Shown here one piece after another: positions 45,879-58,288 of a stretch of DNA of 64,000 nt. The stretch's first letter is position 1; each line of letters opens with the position of its first letter. Source of the DNA: Citreicoccus inhibens (GTDB lineage Bacteria; Myxococcota; Myxococcia; Myxococcales; Myxococcaceae); NCBI RefSeq assembly GCF_019039035.1, contig NZ_JAHNZT010000014.1, positions 109,316-173,315 on the forward strand. The letters run 5' to 3'. A program made the translations under genes and the position numbers. Under the pieces are notes generated by a model. The model was given only the letters and a program-made list of their open reading frames with translations. It did no database searches and had not been told where the DNA came from.

Positions 45879-48800
45879 ATGGAACAGACGACCTCTCCGC
45901 GTCCCACGCTGCGTGTGAGCGATGATCGGACCTTCATCGAGGCCGAGGCGGCCTTGGAGAAGGCCGGCCGCGTGGAGGAGCTGATCCGCCTGTACGAGGG
46001 GCGCTCGCGCGACGTTCCGGCGGACGAGGCGGTGCGTCTGTTGTGCCGCGCGGGGGAGCTGGCCCATGAGCGTCAGCGCAACGCGCCGCGCGCGGAGGAG
46101 CTCCTCAAGCGCGCGCTGCTGGTGGCGCGTGATCCGCTGCCCGCATTGCGGGGCTTGAAGCGGTTGCATGAGATTCGCCAGGACTCGGCCGCGCTCGCGG
46201 ACGTGCTGGAGCGGCTTGGCTCCGCGACGCAGGGCGAGGAGAGCGCGGGCCACTACCTGAAGGCAGCGGACCTCTACGAGCAGAAGCTGTTCCGCCGGGA
46301 CCGCGCGGTGCTGTGTCTTCAGCGCGCCGCGCGGGCGAAGCCGGAGCGCAACACGTTCCGGCGCGTGCGGCAGTTGTTGCTGGCGGAGGAGCGCTTCCAG
46401 CCCGCGTTCGAGGCGTTGCAGCGCGAGCGCGCGGCGCTCGGCGACACCGGCATGGCCGAGGAGTACGCGGCCCTGGCGGAGCGGCTGGTGGATGACCCCA
46501 CCGAGCACGCGCTGACGCAGCAGGTGCTGGAGGTCGCGCGGACGCTGGAGCCGCAGAACGCGCGGGTGGAGAAGGCGACGCGGGCGCTCCAGCGCTTCGA
46601 GCAGCTCTGGCGCGACAAGGTCCGCATGCTGCGCTCCATGTCGCTGGAGGAGCGCGACCGCAAGAGCGCGGCGAGGTTGTCGCTGCTCGTGGCCAAGCTG
46701 TTCGCCTGGTACGACCCCGGCGCGGCGGGGAAGGTGAAGGAGGCGCTGGATCGCTGCTTCCTGCTGTGGCCGGCCATGCCCGAGGCGCTGACGCTCATCG
46801 AGAAGCTGGCCGAGCGCGCGGGAGACTTCGCGCCCGCGATGGCCCAGTTCGAGGCGATGGCCGGGGAGGCGCGGGACCGCACGGCCCAGGTCGACCTGTG
46901 GCTGCGTCTGGGCATGCTGCGCCTGGGGCGGATGAACGACGCGGCGGCCGCGCTGGCGGCCTTCGAGAAGGCCGTGGCGGCGGATGCCTCGCGCGCGGAC
47001 GCCGCCAGCCTCGCGGCGGAGTTGATGCTGGAGCAGGGACGTTCCGCGGACGCGGTGGCCACGCTGGAGCGCTACCTGGGGACGGTGAAGGACCGCTCGG
47101 TGCAGGCCGGGCTGCGGCTGCGGCTGGCGGACCTGTGCCTCTACCAGGTGAAGGATCCGGACGCGGCGCGCGGCCACCTGGAGACGGCGCTGAAGCTCGA
47201 CCCCACGAACGCGCTGGCGGCCTTCCAACTCGCGCGGCTCCTGGCGGAGGACGACAAGCCCGAGGAGGTCCTCCCGCTGTTGGACCTCGCCATGCTCGCC
47301 CCTCGCCCGCGCGCGGAGCGGGTGGCCTTCTGCGAGGCCCTGGCGCTGATGTTCGAGGAGCAGGAGAACGCGCGCGGTGCGTTCGACGTGCTCGCGCGGG
47401 CCCTGGAGTTGGATCCGGCGCGACCGCTGCTGATGAACTCGGTGGTGGAGCATGCGCAGGCGGCGGGCGCGCAGCCGGCGCTGGCCTCGGCGCTGCTCCG
47501 GGCGGCTCAGGCCGCGACCACCGCGCCCGAGGTGGCGTTGGCGATGTGGCGCCACCTGGCGCAGTTGCTCCAGGGCGCGCTCGCGGATCCCGTTCGCGCG
47601 GAGGCCGCATGGCGCGAGGTGTTGGCGCGTGCGCCGGGGGATTCCGCCGCGACGGAGGCGGTGCGCTCGCTGCAAGCGGCTGCTGCCTTGGCGGATGACC
47701 CGAAGGTGCGGCTGGAGACGGACATCGGCCGGCGCGAGGCCGCCGGCGCGCCGCCCGAGGAACTCGAGCCGCTCGTGCGTCAGTGGGTGCAACTCGCGCC
47801 CGAGGACGCCGCCCCGGTGCACAAGCTGCAGGCCCTGTGCGTGGCGCTGTCCAAGTTCGACGAGGCCGCGGCGTTGGCGGGTCGGCTGGTGACGCTGGCG
47901 GAGTCGCAGCTCGAGCGCAACGAGTGGACGGCGCGGCAGGCGAAGCTCTACGCGGAGCGGCTCGGCCGGCAAGAGGACGCGGCGGATCTGTTCCTCGGGC
48001 TGTTGTCGGAGAACGTGTCGTCGGGCGTGGTCGTGGGCGGACTGGAGCGGCTCGCCACGAATGGCATCCGGACCGAGGAGATCGCCGCGGCCCTCGCGGG
48101 CCACTACGGCCGCACGGGAGACCACCAGCGACAGGTGGCGGCGCTGCAGCGGCAGCTCGACGCGGTGACCGAGCCCGCGGGCCGCAAGCGCTTGTTGGGG
48201 CTCCTGGCGGGGATCCACGAGAAGCAGCTCGCGGACAGCCGGGCCGCGTTCGATGTGCGGTTGCGCGCGCTGCGCGAGGACCCTCGCGATGACGCGAACC
48301 GCGCGGAATCGCAGCGGCTGGCGCGGGACCTGTCCGCGCACGCGGAGCTGGGCCGCGCGCTGCGCACGCTGGCCACCGAGGCCGACGAGCCGACGCTCGC
48401 GGTGCAACTGCTGACCGAGGCCGCGACGCTGGCTGAGGAAGGCGGCATGGTCGCCGAGGCCGTGGCCGCGCTGGAGGCGGGCCTGACGCGCGCGCCGGAG
48501 TCGCCTCAGGTGTTGGAGCGGCTCGTTCGCCTGTATGGCCGGGCTGGGCGCTCGGCGGATGCCGAGACACTGCTGCGCAAGCGCATCCACGCGACGCGGG
48601 GCCCCGAGCGGTTGGAGATGCTCTTGCGGTTGGTGGACCTCAACGTGGAGTTGGGTCGTCCCGCGCAGGCCGCGGAGGCGCTCAACTCCGCGCTGTCGCA
48701 CGGCGCGGAAGAAGGCCGCCACCTGCCGCGCCTGGCCGAGCTGTATGAGAAGGCCGGCCAGACGCGCGAGTTGGGCGAGACGTTGGCTCGGATGATTGCG

Positions 48801-51800
48801 CTGGCGGAGTCCGCGGGGAACGCGGACACGGTGTCGCGCCTGAAGCTGCGCCGCGCCCAACTGCTCCAGGGCTCGCAGGACGGCAGCGACGAGGCGGTGC
48901 AGAGCTACGCGGACCTCCTTCGCCAGCGGCCGTCGGATCCAGACGCGTTGGCGGCCCTGGAGGCCATGCTCGCCGAGGGGCCATCGCGTGAGGCCGCGGC
49001 TCGGGCACTGGTTCCGGCGTACGAGCGCACCAAGGACCACCGCAAGATGGTGGCCACGCTCGACATGCTGGCCGAGGTGGCGCGTGACGACGCGCAGCGC
49101 GTGCAGGCCCTGCGGCACGCGGCGCAGGTTCACCTGACGCACCTGCGACAACCCGAGCTGGCCTTCTCCGCCTTGGCGCGCGCCCTGCGGTTGACGCCAG
49201 CGGACGCGGGCCTGCGGGCCACCGCGCGGCAGGCCGCCGAGGACGCGGATGCGCTGGACAGCTATGCGGAGATCCTCTCCGAGCTGACGGAGGAGGGCGA
49301 GGTGGGTGCGGCCCGCGGCGCGCTGCTGCGCGAGCTGGCCGAGGTCCAGGAGAAGAAGCTCGACGACAAGGCAGGCGCGGTGAAGGCCCTGCGCGCGCTG
49401 CTGGTGCTGGAGCCCGGCAACCTCGACTGTCTGCGCGCGCTCCAGCGATTGCATCGCGCGAGCGAGGAGTGGGCGGCGTTGGCGGAGGTGCTGGAGAAGC
49501 TGGCCGGCGCTTCAGGCGAGGCGTCCGAGCAGCTCGCGTATCTGCGCGAGGCCGCGCTGCTCCACGATACGAAGCTCACCGACAAGGAGAGCGCCGCGGA
49601 CGCGTGGCGCGCCATCGCGGAGCGTGACCCCGCGCAGCGCGAGGCCGCCGCGGCGTTGGATCGGCTCTACACGGAGCTGGGGCGCAACGCGGACCTGGCC
49701 TGGGTGCTGGCGCTGCGTCGCAACCAGGAGGGCCAGAGTCCGCAGGGGCGCGAGGTCTCCTTCCGTCTCGCGGAGTTGCAGCGCACCGTCCTGGATGACG
49801 CGAACGCCGCGTTGGGCCTCTACAAGCGCATCCTCGCCGAGGACCCGGGTCATCCGGGCGCGCGCGCGGGGTTGGAGTCCTGGGTGAAGGCGGCGGTGCC
49901 CACGAGTGGCGCCGCGCTGGAGGTTTTGGACAAGGTGCTGGAGCAGGTGGGCGACCATGCCCGCCGGGTCAGCCTGCGCGAGACGCGAATGGAGTCCGCG
50001 CTCACCGTCGAGAAGATCATCCTCGCCGGAGAGGTACGCCGCATCTACGAGCGCGACATGCAGCAGCCGTCGCTTGCCTTCATGTCGGCGGTGAAGACCT
50101 TCGCCGCGGGCCTGGACCGGGACGGCGTGCGCGCGGACCTGGAGCGCCTCGCTCGAGAGACTGGCAGCCACGAGGTGCTGGCGGAGATCTACGAGACGGC
50201 GGCGGTGGACCTCACCTCCGGTGACCCCGCCGCGCTCGAGCTGCTGCGCCGCGCGGCCGAGCTGCGCGAGCAGTTGGATCAGCCCGAGGAGTCCGCGCGG
50301 CTGTGGAAGAACCTGCTCGCGGATGCGCCGCAGGACCGGCAAGCACTGGAGGCGCTGTCCCGACTCTACGAGAAGGGCCAGAACGCGAAGAGCCTCTCCG
50401 AGGTGTACGCCAAGCAGGCGCTGCTCTCCACGGATCCAGAGGCGCGCCTCGGGCTGCTCCTGAAGGCCGGCGAGGCCTACGCCAACGCGGGCGACGACGC
50501 GAAGGCCATCGAGGCCCTGCGCTCCGCGCTCGCGCTGCGCAAGGTTCCCGAAGGGTTGCTCGCGCTGGAGAAGCTGTACGCCAAGACGCGGCGCTTCGTG
50601 GAGCAGGCGGACGTGCTGGAGCAACTCGCGGAGGTGGCCGCGGACGAGCCCTCGCGGCGCAGTTGGCTGCTCAAACGCGCGCAGCTCCTCGAGAAGGAAG
50701 TGGGCGCCGCCGAGTCGCTGCCGGTGTACCGGCGGCTGCTGGAGAACGCGCCCGGTGACAATCAGGTGGTCGCGGGGCTGGAGCGCTTGCTGTCGCATGA
50801 CGGGCCGCGCATCGAGGCGGCGCGTCTGCTCGAGCCCGTCTATCGCGGGATCAACGACACGCGGAAGCTGGTCGACGTGCTCGAAGTCCTGCTCCCGGGG
50901 GTCCAGCCTGAGAAGCGGCTGGAGCGCATCCAGGAGATCGCCACGCTGCGCGAGGCGCTGGGGCAGACCTCGCTCGCGTTCGTCGCGCGCCTGCGCGCCT
51001 TCAACGAGTTCCCCGGCGAGACGTCGGTCCGGGACGAACTGGAGCGGCTCGCGGCCGACTCGGGCTCGTTCGAGGAGGTGTCGGCGGCCTACGAGGATCA
51101 GCTCGAACGGGACGCCGCCGAGCCGCTCGCCGGTGACCTGTGGCGCCGGCTGGCGGCCATCTATGACAACCGCCTGAAGCGCTACGACCTGGCGGTGCGC
51201 GCGCTCGAGGAAGTGAGCCGTCGCGATCCGAAGAACAAGACGGTGCTGGAAGCCATCGCGCGCGTCCATCGCCGCACGGGCGCGCACCGCGAACTGGCGC
51301 TGGTGATGCGGCGGCAGGTGGCGGCCGAGCAGAACGCCAGCTCGCAGGTGAACCTGCTCTTCGAGCTGGCGCACCTGGCGGAGGAGACGCTCGCGGATAA
51401 GTCGCTGGCCGCTCAGGCCTATCGCGAGGTGCTGGAGCTTCGGCCGGAGAACACCAACGCGTTGAAGCTCTTGGGGCGCGTGCTGGCCGAGATGGAGCGC
51501 TGGCCGGAGCTGGCCCAGCACGTCGAGCGCGAGATTCAGCTCGCGGACGCGCGCGGCGCGCAGGAGGAGGCGTCGGATCTGCGCGTGCGCCTCGGACGGC
51601 TCAAGGTTGGCCGTCTGGACGACCCGCGCGGCGCGCTGGAGCTGTACCAGACGGTGCTGTCGCGTCGCTCCGGACACGCGGGCGCGGTGGGCGCGCTCGA
51701 GGAGATGGCTCGCTCGGAGAGCCCGCTGCGAGGCGCGGCGGCGCAGGCCCTGGAGCCTGTCTTCGCGTCGGTGGGCAATCACCTGAAGCAGGTGGAGATG

Positions 51801-54800
51801 CTGGAGTCGCGCGCCTCCGCGGAGCCCGTTCCGCAGGAGCGCGCCGCGCTGCTGCGCCGCATCTCAGAGACCTACGCCGGGCCGTTGGAGAATCCGGAGA
51901 TGGCCTTCCTGGCCGCCACGCGCGCGCTGCGGGAGCTGCCGGACGACCTGCGCTCGCTGGAGCTGTGCGTCTCGCTGGTGGACAAGGCCGAGGCCCCCGA
52001 GGAGCTGTGCGCGGTGTTGCTGGAGGTCGCCCCCAAGGCGAGTGACAGCGCGCGTGCGGAGCTGTACCGCGCGCTCGGTCGCATGCAGGTGGACCTGGGC
52101 GAGCCCGTCGAGGCGCTCGCGTCGTGGAAGAAGGTCCTCGAACTCAAGCCCACGGATCAGGAAGCGCTGGATGGCACGGCGCGCCTGGTCGCCTCGCAGG
52201 GCAAGCCGACGGAGCTGCTGGAGGTCTTGCGCCGGCAGCTCGCGCTGTCCGAGGAGCCGGCGCGTCGCGCGGCCGTGCTGCTTCAGATTGGCACCGTCCA
52301 GGACGAGCAGCTCAAGGACTCGCTGGCCGCACTGGCCACGTTCCGGCGCCTGCTGGAGCTCAAGCCGGACGACACCGCGGCGCTCGAGAAGATGGAAGCG
52401 CTCTGCCAGAAGCAGGAGCGCTGGCCGGAGCTGGCGGACGTGCTGGCGCGTCGCATCGCGCAGCTCGGGCCCGAGGAGGGCTTGGAGCTGAAGTTCCGGC
52501 TGGCCTCGGTGCGCGAGTCCAAGCTGATGGACAAGTCTGGAGCGCTGGCGCTCTATGGCGAGGTCCTCGCGGTCCAGCCGAACCATGCGGGCGCGGTGGG
52601 CCGCATGGAGGCGCTGGTGAATCGCGAGCCGCAGAACCTGCTCGCGGTGGAGACGTTGCTGCGCGCCTTCCGCGCGAGCGGCGACGTGGCGCGTCTGGCG
52701 CAAGTCATCGAGGTCCGCGTTGGCGTGTCGCGTGACGCGCTGGAGCGCAAGCAACTGCTGGGGGAGCTGGCCACGTTGCGCGAGGCGCAGGGTGAGTCGG
52801 AGCTGGCCTTCCTGGCCCTCTTCCGTGGCTTCAAGGAGGACCCGAACGACGCGGAGGTGCGCCGGCGGCTCGAAGACGCCACGGATGCCTCGGGCAGCTA
52901 CGACGAACTCGTGGTGGCATACGAGGAAGCCCTCCCGCGCGTGGCCGAAGCGGCCGACGCCGCCGACGTCTGCCTCAAGTTGGGCCAGATGTTGGAGACG
53001 AAGCTGCGGGATCCCGACCGCGCCGTCTCGTACTACGAGCGGGCGCGCACCCTGCACGCGTCGGTGCAGGACAAGGCGCTGGTCGCGTTGGATCGCCTCT
53101 ACGTGGAGCTGGAGGCGTGGCCGGAACTGGCGGGCGTGTTGGAGGCGCTCGCCGCGGGTGGCGCCAACGTGGCGGACCGCGTGGGCTTCCTCTTCCGGCT
53201 CGGTCAGCTCTACCAGGAGCGGTTGGACAGCCCGGATCGCGCCGCGGGGGCGTACGAGTCCATCCTCGCGTTGGATCCAGGACACCTCGCCTCGGCGCGC
53301 CTGCTCGAGGGCATCTACGAGGCGGCCAATGCCTCGGAGAAGCTCTACGGCATCCTGAAGCTTCAGGCGGACAAGGCCATTGGCGCCGAGCGCGACCGGG
53401 TGCTGGCCAAGATGGCCCAGGTGTCCGCCGAGGGCCTGGCGGACCTGGACCGCTCCATCGAGCTGTATCGCGAGCTGCTCGCGAAGAACGCGCGCAACGA
53501 GCAGGCGTTCTCCGCGTTGGAGTCGCTGTACGAGCGCGCCAATCGTCCCGAGGATCTCCGCGCGTTGTTGGAGGGCCGGCTCGCGCTCACGTTGGATCCG
53601 CGCGAGGTGGTGCGGCTCAACGAGCGACTCGGGCGCGTGGTGTACCGCCTGCTCAAGCAGCCCGAAGCAGCGGTGCCGTTCTTCAAGGCCGCGCTGGACC
53701 GCGACGCGCGCCACCGCGGCGTGTTGGACACGCTGCGCGAGCTGTACGACGAGACGGGCCAGCGCGAGGAGTTGGTGGGGGTGCTGCGCCGCCTCATCCC
53801 GCTCCAGGAGAGCAGTGAGGGGGTCAAGGCGCTGCGCCTGCGATTGGCCGAGGTGCTCGCGGGGATGGGGCGCCGCGAGGAGGCGCTGGACGCGGCCCGG
53901 CGCGCGCTGGAGGTGGAGCCGCACGCGGTCGCGGACCTGGAGCGCGTCAACGCGCTGTTCGCCTCACTGCGAGCGTGGAACGACGCGGTGCGCGCCCTGG
54001 AGTTGAAGGTCCAGGTGCACCTCGGCGCCGAGGAGCGCGAGCAGGCCGTTGCCACGTACTTCGCCGTCGCGGACCTGTGGGAGGGCCCTGGCGCCAAGCC
54101 GGAGCTGTCCGCGGGCGCGCTGGAGCGCGTGCTGGAGCTCGACCCCGCCAATCGCACGGCCTACGAGCGGGCGTGCACGCTGTACCGCTCGCACAATGAC
54201 TGGCGCGCTTACGCCACGGTCATGGACCGGTACATGCCTCACCTCGTCACGGACGAGGAGAAGCTGGCCGCGTTGCGCGAGCTGGCGCGCGTGCAAGAGG
54301 AGCGGCTCGGTCAGAAGGACGTGGCGTTCCTCGCGCTGTGCCGCGCGTTGCAGCTCGACGCCTCGGACGACTCGCTGCGCGAGGAAGTCGAGCGGCTCGC
54401 GGACGAGACGGGGAGCCACGAGGAACTGGCCGCGGTCTACGATCAGGTGGCGGACGACCTGCCGCGCGGGCCTCTCGCCGAGCGCATCTACGCCACGCTG
54501 GCGCGCGTGCACGACACGCGGCTGGATGATCCACAGGCCGCCGAAGCAGCGTTCCGGAAGATCCTCGAGTTCGACCCGACGAACGCCACCGCGCTGGACG
54601 GCCTGGCGGCGGTGTTCCAGCGTCGGGGACGGGATCGCGAGTACGTGGTGGCGCTCGAGCAGAAGCTCGAAGCGGCCGGATCCATCGAGGCGCGCAAGTC
54701 CATCCTGCGAGAGATCGCCCGTGTCTGGGACGAGAAGCTGGAGGACCCGTCGGAGTCCGCCAGCGCGCTCTTGCGCGCGTTGGACCTGGAGCCGGACCTG

Positions 54801-57800
54801 GAGACGCTCGGGGTCCTCACCGCGCTGTATCGGCGGGGCAGGGCGTACTCGGACGTGGCCTCGTCGCTGCTTCGCGCGAGGGACCTCGCGGACTCGAATG
54901 AGGCGCGGGCGCGCATCCAGGTCGAGGTCGCCGGTGTCTACGAGCGCGACCTCAAGGATGACGAGGCCGCGGTGGCGGCCTATCGGCAGGCCCTCGAGTT
55001 CGAGCCCGACAACCGCGAGTCGCTGGAGTCGTTGGAGCGTCTGCACACGCGCTTGGATCAGCCCGCGGATCTGCTCGCCACCTACGAGCGGATGCTGGAG
55101 CTGAGCCAGGACTGGCGCGAGAAGGTCCGCGTCCTGTTCCGCAGCGCGACCATCTGGGAGGACACGTACCAGAACCCGGCCAACGCGGACGCGTGCGTGG
55201 AGGGCGTGCTCTCCATCGACTCGACGAACGTGCAGGCCATCAAGGCCCTCATCCGCTTGCGGCGCGCGCAGGCGCGCTGGGAAGACCTCATCGCCGCCTT
55301 CGAGCGACAGCTCGCGCTGGCCACGAGCCCGCAGGAGCAGGCGGAGCTGTACGTCGAGATCGGCAACGTGCAGTACCAGCAGCTCAAGGCGTTGAACAAG
55401 GCCGTGAACAGCTACCACGCGGCGCTCTCGGCGGACCCCACGAGCCGGCCCGCCCTGCACGCGCTGGGCACGCTCTACGAGCGCAGTGGCAACTGGCCCT
55501 TCGCGCTGGAGATGCTGCAAAAGGAGGCGGAGCTGGCGGGCCAGTCTCCCGAGGCGGTGGAACTCTGGTACCGCTTGGGGAAGATCAACGAGGACATGCT
55601 GATGGACTCCGGCAGTGCCCGGAACGCCTATCAACAGGCCCTCGCCGTGGACGCGAGCCACCTGCCGAGCATCCGCGCCCTCAAGGGCATCCAGGAGCAG
55701 GAGAAGGATTGGGGCGGCTACGAGCAGACGCTCTTGCAGGAGGCCCGGCAGACCGAGGACCCCGAGGCGAAGGGGCGCGCGCTGCTCGACGTCGCGCGCT
55801 ACCACGCCGAGACGCGCGAGGATCGCGAGACGGCCACGGGCTACTGGGAGGAGACGCTCAAGCACATCCCGGACAGCCTGGAGGCGGCGCGGCCGTTGGC
55901 CGACATCTACATCGCTCGCGAGGACTGGTCCGCGGGCGAGCGGATGCTCGACATCGTCACGCGGAAGATGGCCGAGAAGGCCATGGCGGAGAAGGACGGA
56001 GCGCTCGCCGCCGAGCTGTGCCGCCAGCTCTACCGCCTGGGCTACGTGGCGGAGAAGCTCGGCCGTCGTGACAAGGCCCTCAAGGTCTACGAGAAGGCCT
56101 ACGAGTTGGACGCCACGTACCTGCCCGCGCTGGAGGGGTACGGCAACCTGCTCGTCCAGGCGCGTCGCTTCGAGGACGCGCTCAAGGTCTTCCAGACCAT
56201 CCTCATCCACCACCGCGAGGAGCTGACCGACCTGGAAGTGGTGGAGGTGTACTGGCAGCTCGGTGACGTGCACGCGGCGCTGGGACAGGCCGACCGGGCG
56301 CAGAACCACTTCGAGAAGGCGCTGGCGTTGGATCCGGGCCACGAGCCCACGCTGCGCGCGCTCGTGGCGCTGATGGACAAGGCGGGCAAGTACGAGAAGT
56401 CTGCCGAGCTGCGCCAGCAACTCGTCGGCGTGGTGGAGGGCGACGCGAAGATCCGCGTGTTCCTCGAGCTGGGGCGCATCGCGAGGGATCAGCTCAATGA
56501 TCCGTACATGGCCATCGACGCCTTCAGTGGCGCGCTCAAGGTCGACCCCACCTCGCCCGAGGTCATGGACGCGCTCTACGTGCTCCTGCGCGAGACGCGC
56601 CAGGGGCAGAAGGCGGCGGATGTCCTCACGCGAATGCTCGCGCTGCCGGCGCTGTCCTCCGAGCCACACAAGGCCAAGCGCGTGTGGTTCGCGCTGGGAG
56701 AGATTCGGCGCGACGAGCTGAAGGACGTCGAGGGGGCGACCCAGGCCTTCAACGCCGCGCTCGATCTGGACCATCGCTTCGTGGAGGCCTTCAGCGCCCT
56801 GGAGGCGCTGCTCGGCGGTGCGCGGCAGTGGAAGGTCCTCGAGGAGAACTACACGCGGATGCTGGGCCGTCTGCCCAAGACGCCCGACACCCACGCGGCG
56901 CGCATGACGCTCTGGCGGGCACTGGGCGATCTGTATCTCCAGGTGCTCAAGAGCCCCGAAGGCGCGGTCGCGGCCTACGGCGTCGCGGCCAAGGGCCTGC
57001 CCGACGATGCGAGCGTGCAGGAGACCTTCGCCGAGGTCGCCGGCGCCATGCCCGGCAAGGAGGACGAGGCCATCGCCGCGCTGCGCCGCGCTCTGCCCAA
57101 CACCCAGAACGCGCGCAAGGTGGTGGGGCACCTCGTGCGCCTGTCCGCGCTGCGCAAGGACTATGACGCGGCCTGGCTCGCGGCCCAGGCCGTGACGGGC
57201 TTGCTCGGCGAGGCGGGAGAGGACGAGCAGGAGATCCTCACCAAGCTCGGGCCGTACGCGAAGAAGAAGGAGCTGGCGCAGCGTCCGTTGACGGATCGCC
57301 TGTGGCAGACGCACCTGTTCCACCCGAAGGTGCGGGGGCCGCTGTCCGAGCTGCTGGGCCTGCTCTTCGAGAAGGCGGGGCACCTGTACGCCGTGCCCTT
57401 CACGCAGTACCAGCTCGTGCCCAAGAAGCACCGCATCGACGTGGCGACGGCGCAGGAGTACCACGTCAACCACTACCGCTACGTGGCGCGGCTGTTCGGC
57501 ATGGAGGCGGTGGAGTTGTACTCGGCGTTCCTCGTGGCGACGCGCGAGCGCCTCGCGAAGCGCTCCAACGATCCGGCTCCCGAGCCGCTCATCAACGTCG
57601 AGCTGCTCCAGACGCACCCGGCCTCGTTGCGCGTCGGTGGCAAGTACTTCGCGGAGCAGGGACAGAAAGAGGTCTACTACCTGCTGGGTCGCACCCTGGC
57701 GCTGGCACGTCCGGAGCTTTCGCTCAGCCAACGCGTGGCGCCCGAGCGCCTCGAGGCCGTGGTCCAGGCCGCGCTCACGCTGGTCGTGGGCAACGTGCGG

Positions 57801-58154
57801 CTGACGGTGGACCCGCGCGCGGTGGACGCGGAGCGTCGCTTGCTGGAGAAGAGCCTCAGTGAGCCGGACCGCGCAGCGCTCGCGAAGGTCGCTCGGGCCT
57901 ACCTGCCCACGGCGACCCCCCAGGACGTGAAGAACTGGCTGGAGGGCGCCGAGCTTACGGCGTCACGCGCTGGACTCTTCGCGGCGGGCGAGCTGGAGCC
58001 GGTGCGCCGCATGGTGCAGGGTGAGACGGGCTCGGCCTTCCGCGTGCCCTCGCGCACCAAGCTGCGCGAACTCCTGGTGTTCGCGACCTCCGAGGACCTG
58101 CACGACTTGCGAGTGGCCGTGGGAACGCACGTGGAGGTGCAGGTGCGACGGTAG
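45879..58154 (+). CDS. gltI: Giant cytoplasmic TPR protein GltI (AgmK)
   Basis: 4,091 residues from the ATG at 45879, an open frame of 12.3 kb without interruption. Nearly all of it (about 25-3,800) is helix-pair TPR repeats with recurring cores such as [19 protein letters not shown] and ALELDP-like turns. No signal peptide. The last ~280 residues are a non-repeat domain ([40 protein letters not shown]). Size, repeat type and place match AgmK/GltI of M. xanthus, a cytoplasmic part of the gliding complex. It likely works as a large scaffold for polarity or motor proteins. Codon use is uniform with the cluster. Confidence 0.9.
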   Translation: MEQTTSPRPTLRVSDDRTFIEAEAALEKAGRVEELIRLYEGRSRDVPADEAVRLLCRAGELAHERQRNAPRAEELLKRALLVARDPLPALRGLKRLHEIRQDSAALADVLERLGSATQGEESAGHYLKAADLYEQKLFRRDRAVLCLQRAARAKPERNTFRRVRQLLLAEERFQPAFEALQRERAALGDTGMAEEYAALAERLVDDPTEHALTQQVLEVARTLEPQNARVEKATRALQRFEQLWRDKVRMLRSMSLEERDRKSAARLSLLVAKLFAWYDPGAAGKVKEALDRCFLLWPAMPEALTLIEKLAERAGDFAPAMAQFEAMAGEARDRTAQVDLWLRLGMLRLGRMNDAAAALAAFEKAVAADASRADAASLAAELMLEQGRSADAVATLERYLGTVKDRSVQAGLRLRLADLCLYQVKDPDAARGHLETALKLDPTNALAAFQLARLLAEDDKPEEVLPLLDLAMLAPRPRAERVAFCEALALMFEEQENARGAFDVLARALELDPARPLLMNSVVEHAQAAGAQPALASALLRAAQAATTAPEVALAMWRHLAQLLQGALADPVRAEAAWREVLARAPGDSAATEAVRSLQAAAALADDPKVRLETDIGRREAAGAPPEELEPLVRQWVQLAPEDAAPVHKLQALCVALSKFDEAAALAGRLVTLAESQLERNEWTARQAKLYAERLGRQEDAADLFLGLLSENVSSGVVVGGLERLATNGIRTEEIAAALAGHYGRTGDHQRQVAALQRQLDAVTEPAGRKRLLGLLAGIHEKQLADSRAAFDVRLRALREDPRDDANRAESQRLARDLSAHAELGRALRTLATEADEPTLAVQLLTEAATLAEEGGMVAEAVAALEAGLTRAPESPQVLERLVRLYGRAGRSADAETLLRKRIHATRGPERLEMLLRLVDLNVELGRPAQAAEALNSALSHGAEEGRHLPRLAELYEKAGQTRELGETLARMIALAESAGNADTVSRLKLRRAQLLQGSQDGSDEAVQSYADLLRQRPSDPDALAALEAMLAEGPSREAAARALVPAYERTKDHRKMVATLDMLAEVARDDAQRVQALRHAAQVHLTHLRQPELAFSALARALRLTPADAGLRATARQAAEDADALDSYAEILSELTEEGEVGAARGALLRELAEVQEKKLDDKAGAVKALRALLVLEPGNLDCLRALQRLHRASEEWAALAEVLEKLAGASGEASEQLAYLREAALLHDTKLTDKESAADAWRAIAERDPAQREAAAALDRLYTELGRNADLAWVLALRRNQEGQSPQGREVSFRLAELQRTVLDDANAALGLYKRILAEDPGHPGARAGLESWVKAAVPTSGAALEVLDKVLEQVGDHARRVSLRETRMESALTVEKIILAGEVRRIYERDMQQPSLAFMSAVKTFAAGLDRDGVRADLERLARETGSHEVLAEIYETAAVDLTSGDPAALELLRRAAELREQLDQPEESARLWKNLLADAPQDRQALEALSRLYEKGQNAKSLSEVYAKQALLSTDPEARLGLLLKAGEAYANAGDDAKAIEALRSALALRKVPEGLLALEKLYAKTRRFVEQADVLEQLAEVAADEPSRRSWLLKRAQLLEKEVGAAESLPVYRRLLENAPGDNQVVAGLERLLSHDGPRIEAARLLEPVYRGINDTRKLVDVLEVLLPGVQPEKRLERIQEIATLREALGQTSLAFVARLRAFNEFPGETSVRDELERLAADSGSFEEVSAAYEDQLERDAAEPLAGDLWRRLAAIYDNRLKRYDLAVRALEEVSRRDPKNKTVLEAIARVHRRTGAHRELALVMRRQVAAEQNASSQVNLLFELAHLAEETLADKSLAAQAYREVLELRPENTNALKLLGRVLAEMERWPELAQHVEREIQLADARGAQEEASDLRVRLGRLKVGRLDDPRGALELYQTVLSRRSGHAGAVGALEEMARSESPLRGAAAQALEPVFASVGNHLKQVEMLESRASAEPVPQERAALLRRISETYAGPLENPEMAFLAATRALRELPDDLRSLELCVSLVDKAEAPEELCAVLLEVAPKASDSARAELYRALGRMQVDLGEPVEALASWKKVLELKPTDQEALDGTARLVASQGKPTELLEVLRRQLALSEEPARRAAVLLQIGTVQDEQLKDSLAALATFRRLLELKPDDTAALEKMEALCQKQERWPELADVLARRIAQLGPEEGLELKFRLASVRESKLMDKSGALALYGEVLAVQPNHAGAVGRMEALVNREPQNLLAVETLLRAFRASGDVARLAQVIEVRVGVSRDALERKQLLGELATLREAQGESELAFLALFRGFKEDPNDAEVRRRLEDATDASGSYDELVVAYEEALPRVAEAADAADVCLKLGQMLETKLRDPDRAVSYYERARTLHASVQDKALVALDRLYVELEAWPELAGVLEALAAGGANVADRVGFLFRLGQLYQERLDSPDRAAGAYESILALDPGHLASARLLEGIYEAANASEKLYGILKLQADKAIGAERDRVLAKMAQVSAEGLADLDRSIELYRELLAKNARNEQAFSALESLYERANRPEDLRALLEGRLALTLDPREVVRLNERLGRVVYRLLKQPEAAVPFFKAALDRDARHRGVLDTLRELYDETGQREELVGVLRRLIPLQESSEGVKALRLRLAEVLAGMGRREEALDAARRALEVEPHAVADLERVNALFASLRAWNDAVRALELKVQVHLGAEEREQAVATYFAVADLWEGPGAKPELSAGALERVLELDPANRTAYERACTLYRSHNDWRAYATVMDRYMPHLVTDEEKLAALRELARVQEERLGQKDVAFLALCRALQLDASDDSLREEVERLADETGSHEELAAVYDQVADDLPRGPLAERIYATLARVHDTRLDDPQAAEAAFRKILEFDPTNATALDGLAAVFQRRGRDREYVVALEQKLEAAGSIEARKSILREIARVWDEKLEDPSESASALLRALDLEPDLETLGVLTALYRRGRAYSDVASSLLRARDLADSNEARARIQVEVAGVYERDLKDDEAAVAAYRQALEFEPDNRESLESLERLHTRLDQPADLLATYERMLELSQDWREKVRVLFRSATIWEDTYQNPANADACVEGVLSIDSTNVQAIKALIRLRRAQARWEDLIAAFERQLALATSPQEQAELYVEIGNVQYQQLKALNKAVNSYHAALSADPTSRPALHALGTLYERSGNWPFALEMLQKEAELAGQSPEAVELWYRLGKINEDMLMDSGSARNAYQQALAVDASHLPSIRALKGIQEQEKDWGGYEQTLLQEARQTEDPEAKGRALLDVARYHAETREDRETATGYWEETLKHIPDSLEAARPLADIYIAREDWSAGERMLDIVTRKMAEKAMAEKDGALAAELCRQLYRLGYVAEKLGRRDKALKVYEKAYELDATYLPALEGYGNLLVQARRFEDALKVFQTILIHHREELTDLEVVEVYWQLGDVHAALGQADRAQNHFEKALALDPGHEPTLRALVALMDKAGKYEKSAELRQQLVGVVEGDAKIRVFLELGRIARDQLNDPYMAIDAFSGALKVDPTSPEVMDALYVLLRETRQGQKAADVLTRMLALPALSSEPHKAKRVWFALGEIRRDELKDVEGATQAFNAALDLDHRFVEAFSALEALLGGARQWKVLEENYTRMLGRLPKTPDTHAARMTLWRALGDLYLQVLKSPEGAVAAYGVAAKGLPDDASVQETFAEVAGAMPGKEDEAIAALRRALPNTQNARKVVGHLVRLSALRKDYDAAWLAAQAVTGLLGEAGEDEQEILTKLGPYAKKKELAQRPLTDRLWQTHLFHPKVRGPLSELLGLLFEKAGHLYAVPFTQYQLVPKKHRIDVATAQEYHVNHYRYVARLFGMEAVELYSAFLVATRERLAKRSNDPAPEPLINVELLQTHPASLRVGGKYFAEQGQKEVYYLLGRTLALARPELSLSQRVAPERLEAVVQAALTLVVGNVRLTVDPRAVDAERRLLEKSLSEPDRAALAKVARAYLPTATPQDVKNWLEGAELTASRAGLFAAGELEPVRRMVQGETGSAFRVPSRTKLRELLVFATSEDLHDLRVAVGTHVEVQVRR

Positions 58155-58288
58155 CGCCAGACCCGGACTCCGGGTTCGTGCGTTGAGTAGCATCCGGGCA
58201 ATCGAGGCGCGCGACCTTGATCTCCCCGGTGGGCACTTCTACGATTCCGACGGGATTTCTTCCGTCATTTCTGAGGGTTGCGGGAAAG

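Noticed and set aside
45129..49454. Minus-strand open frame of 1,441 codons antisense to gltI (others at 51864-53924 and 53964-57731)
   Set aside because: Same cause; the sequence is Leu/Arg/His-rich low complexity. The plus frame shows clear TPR repeats and uniform codon use.
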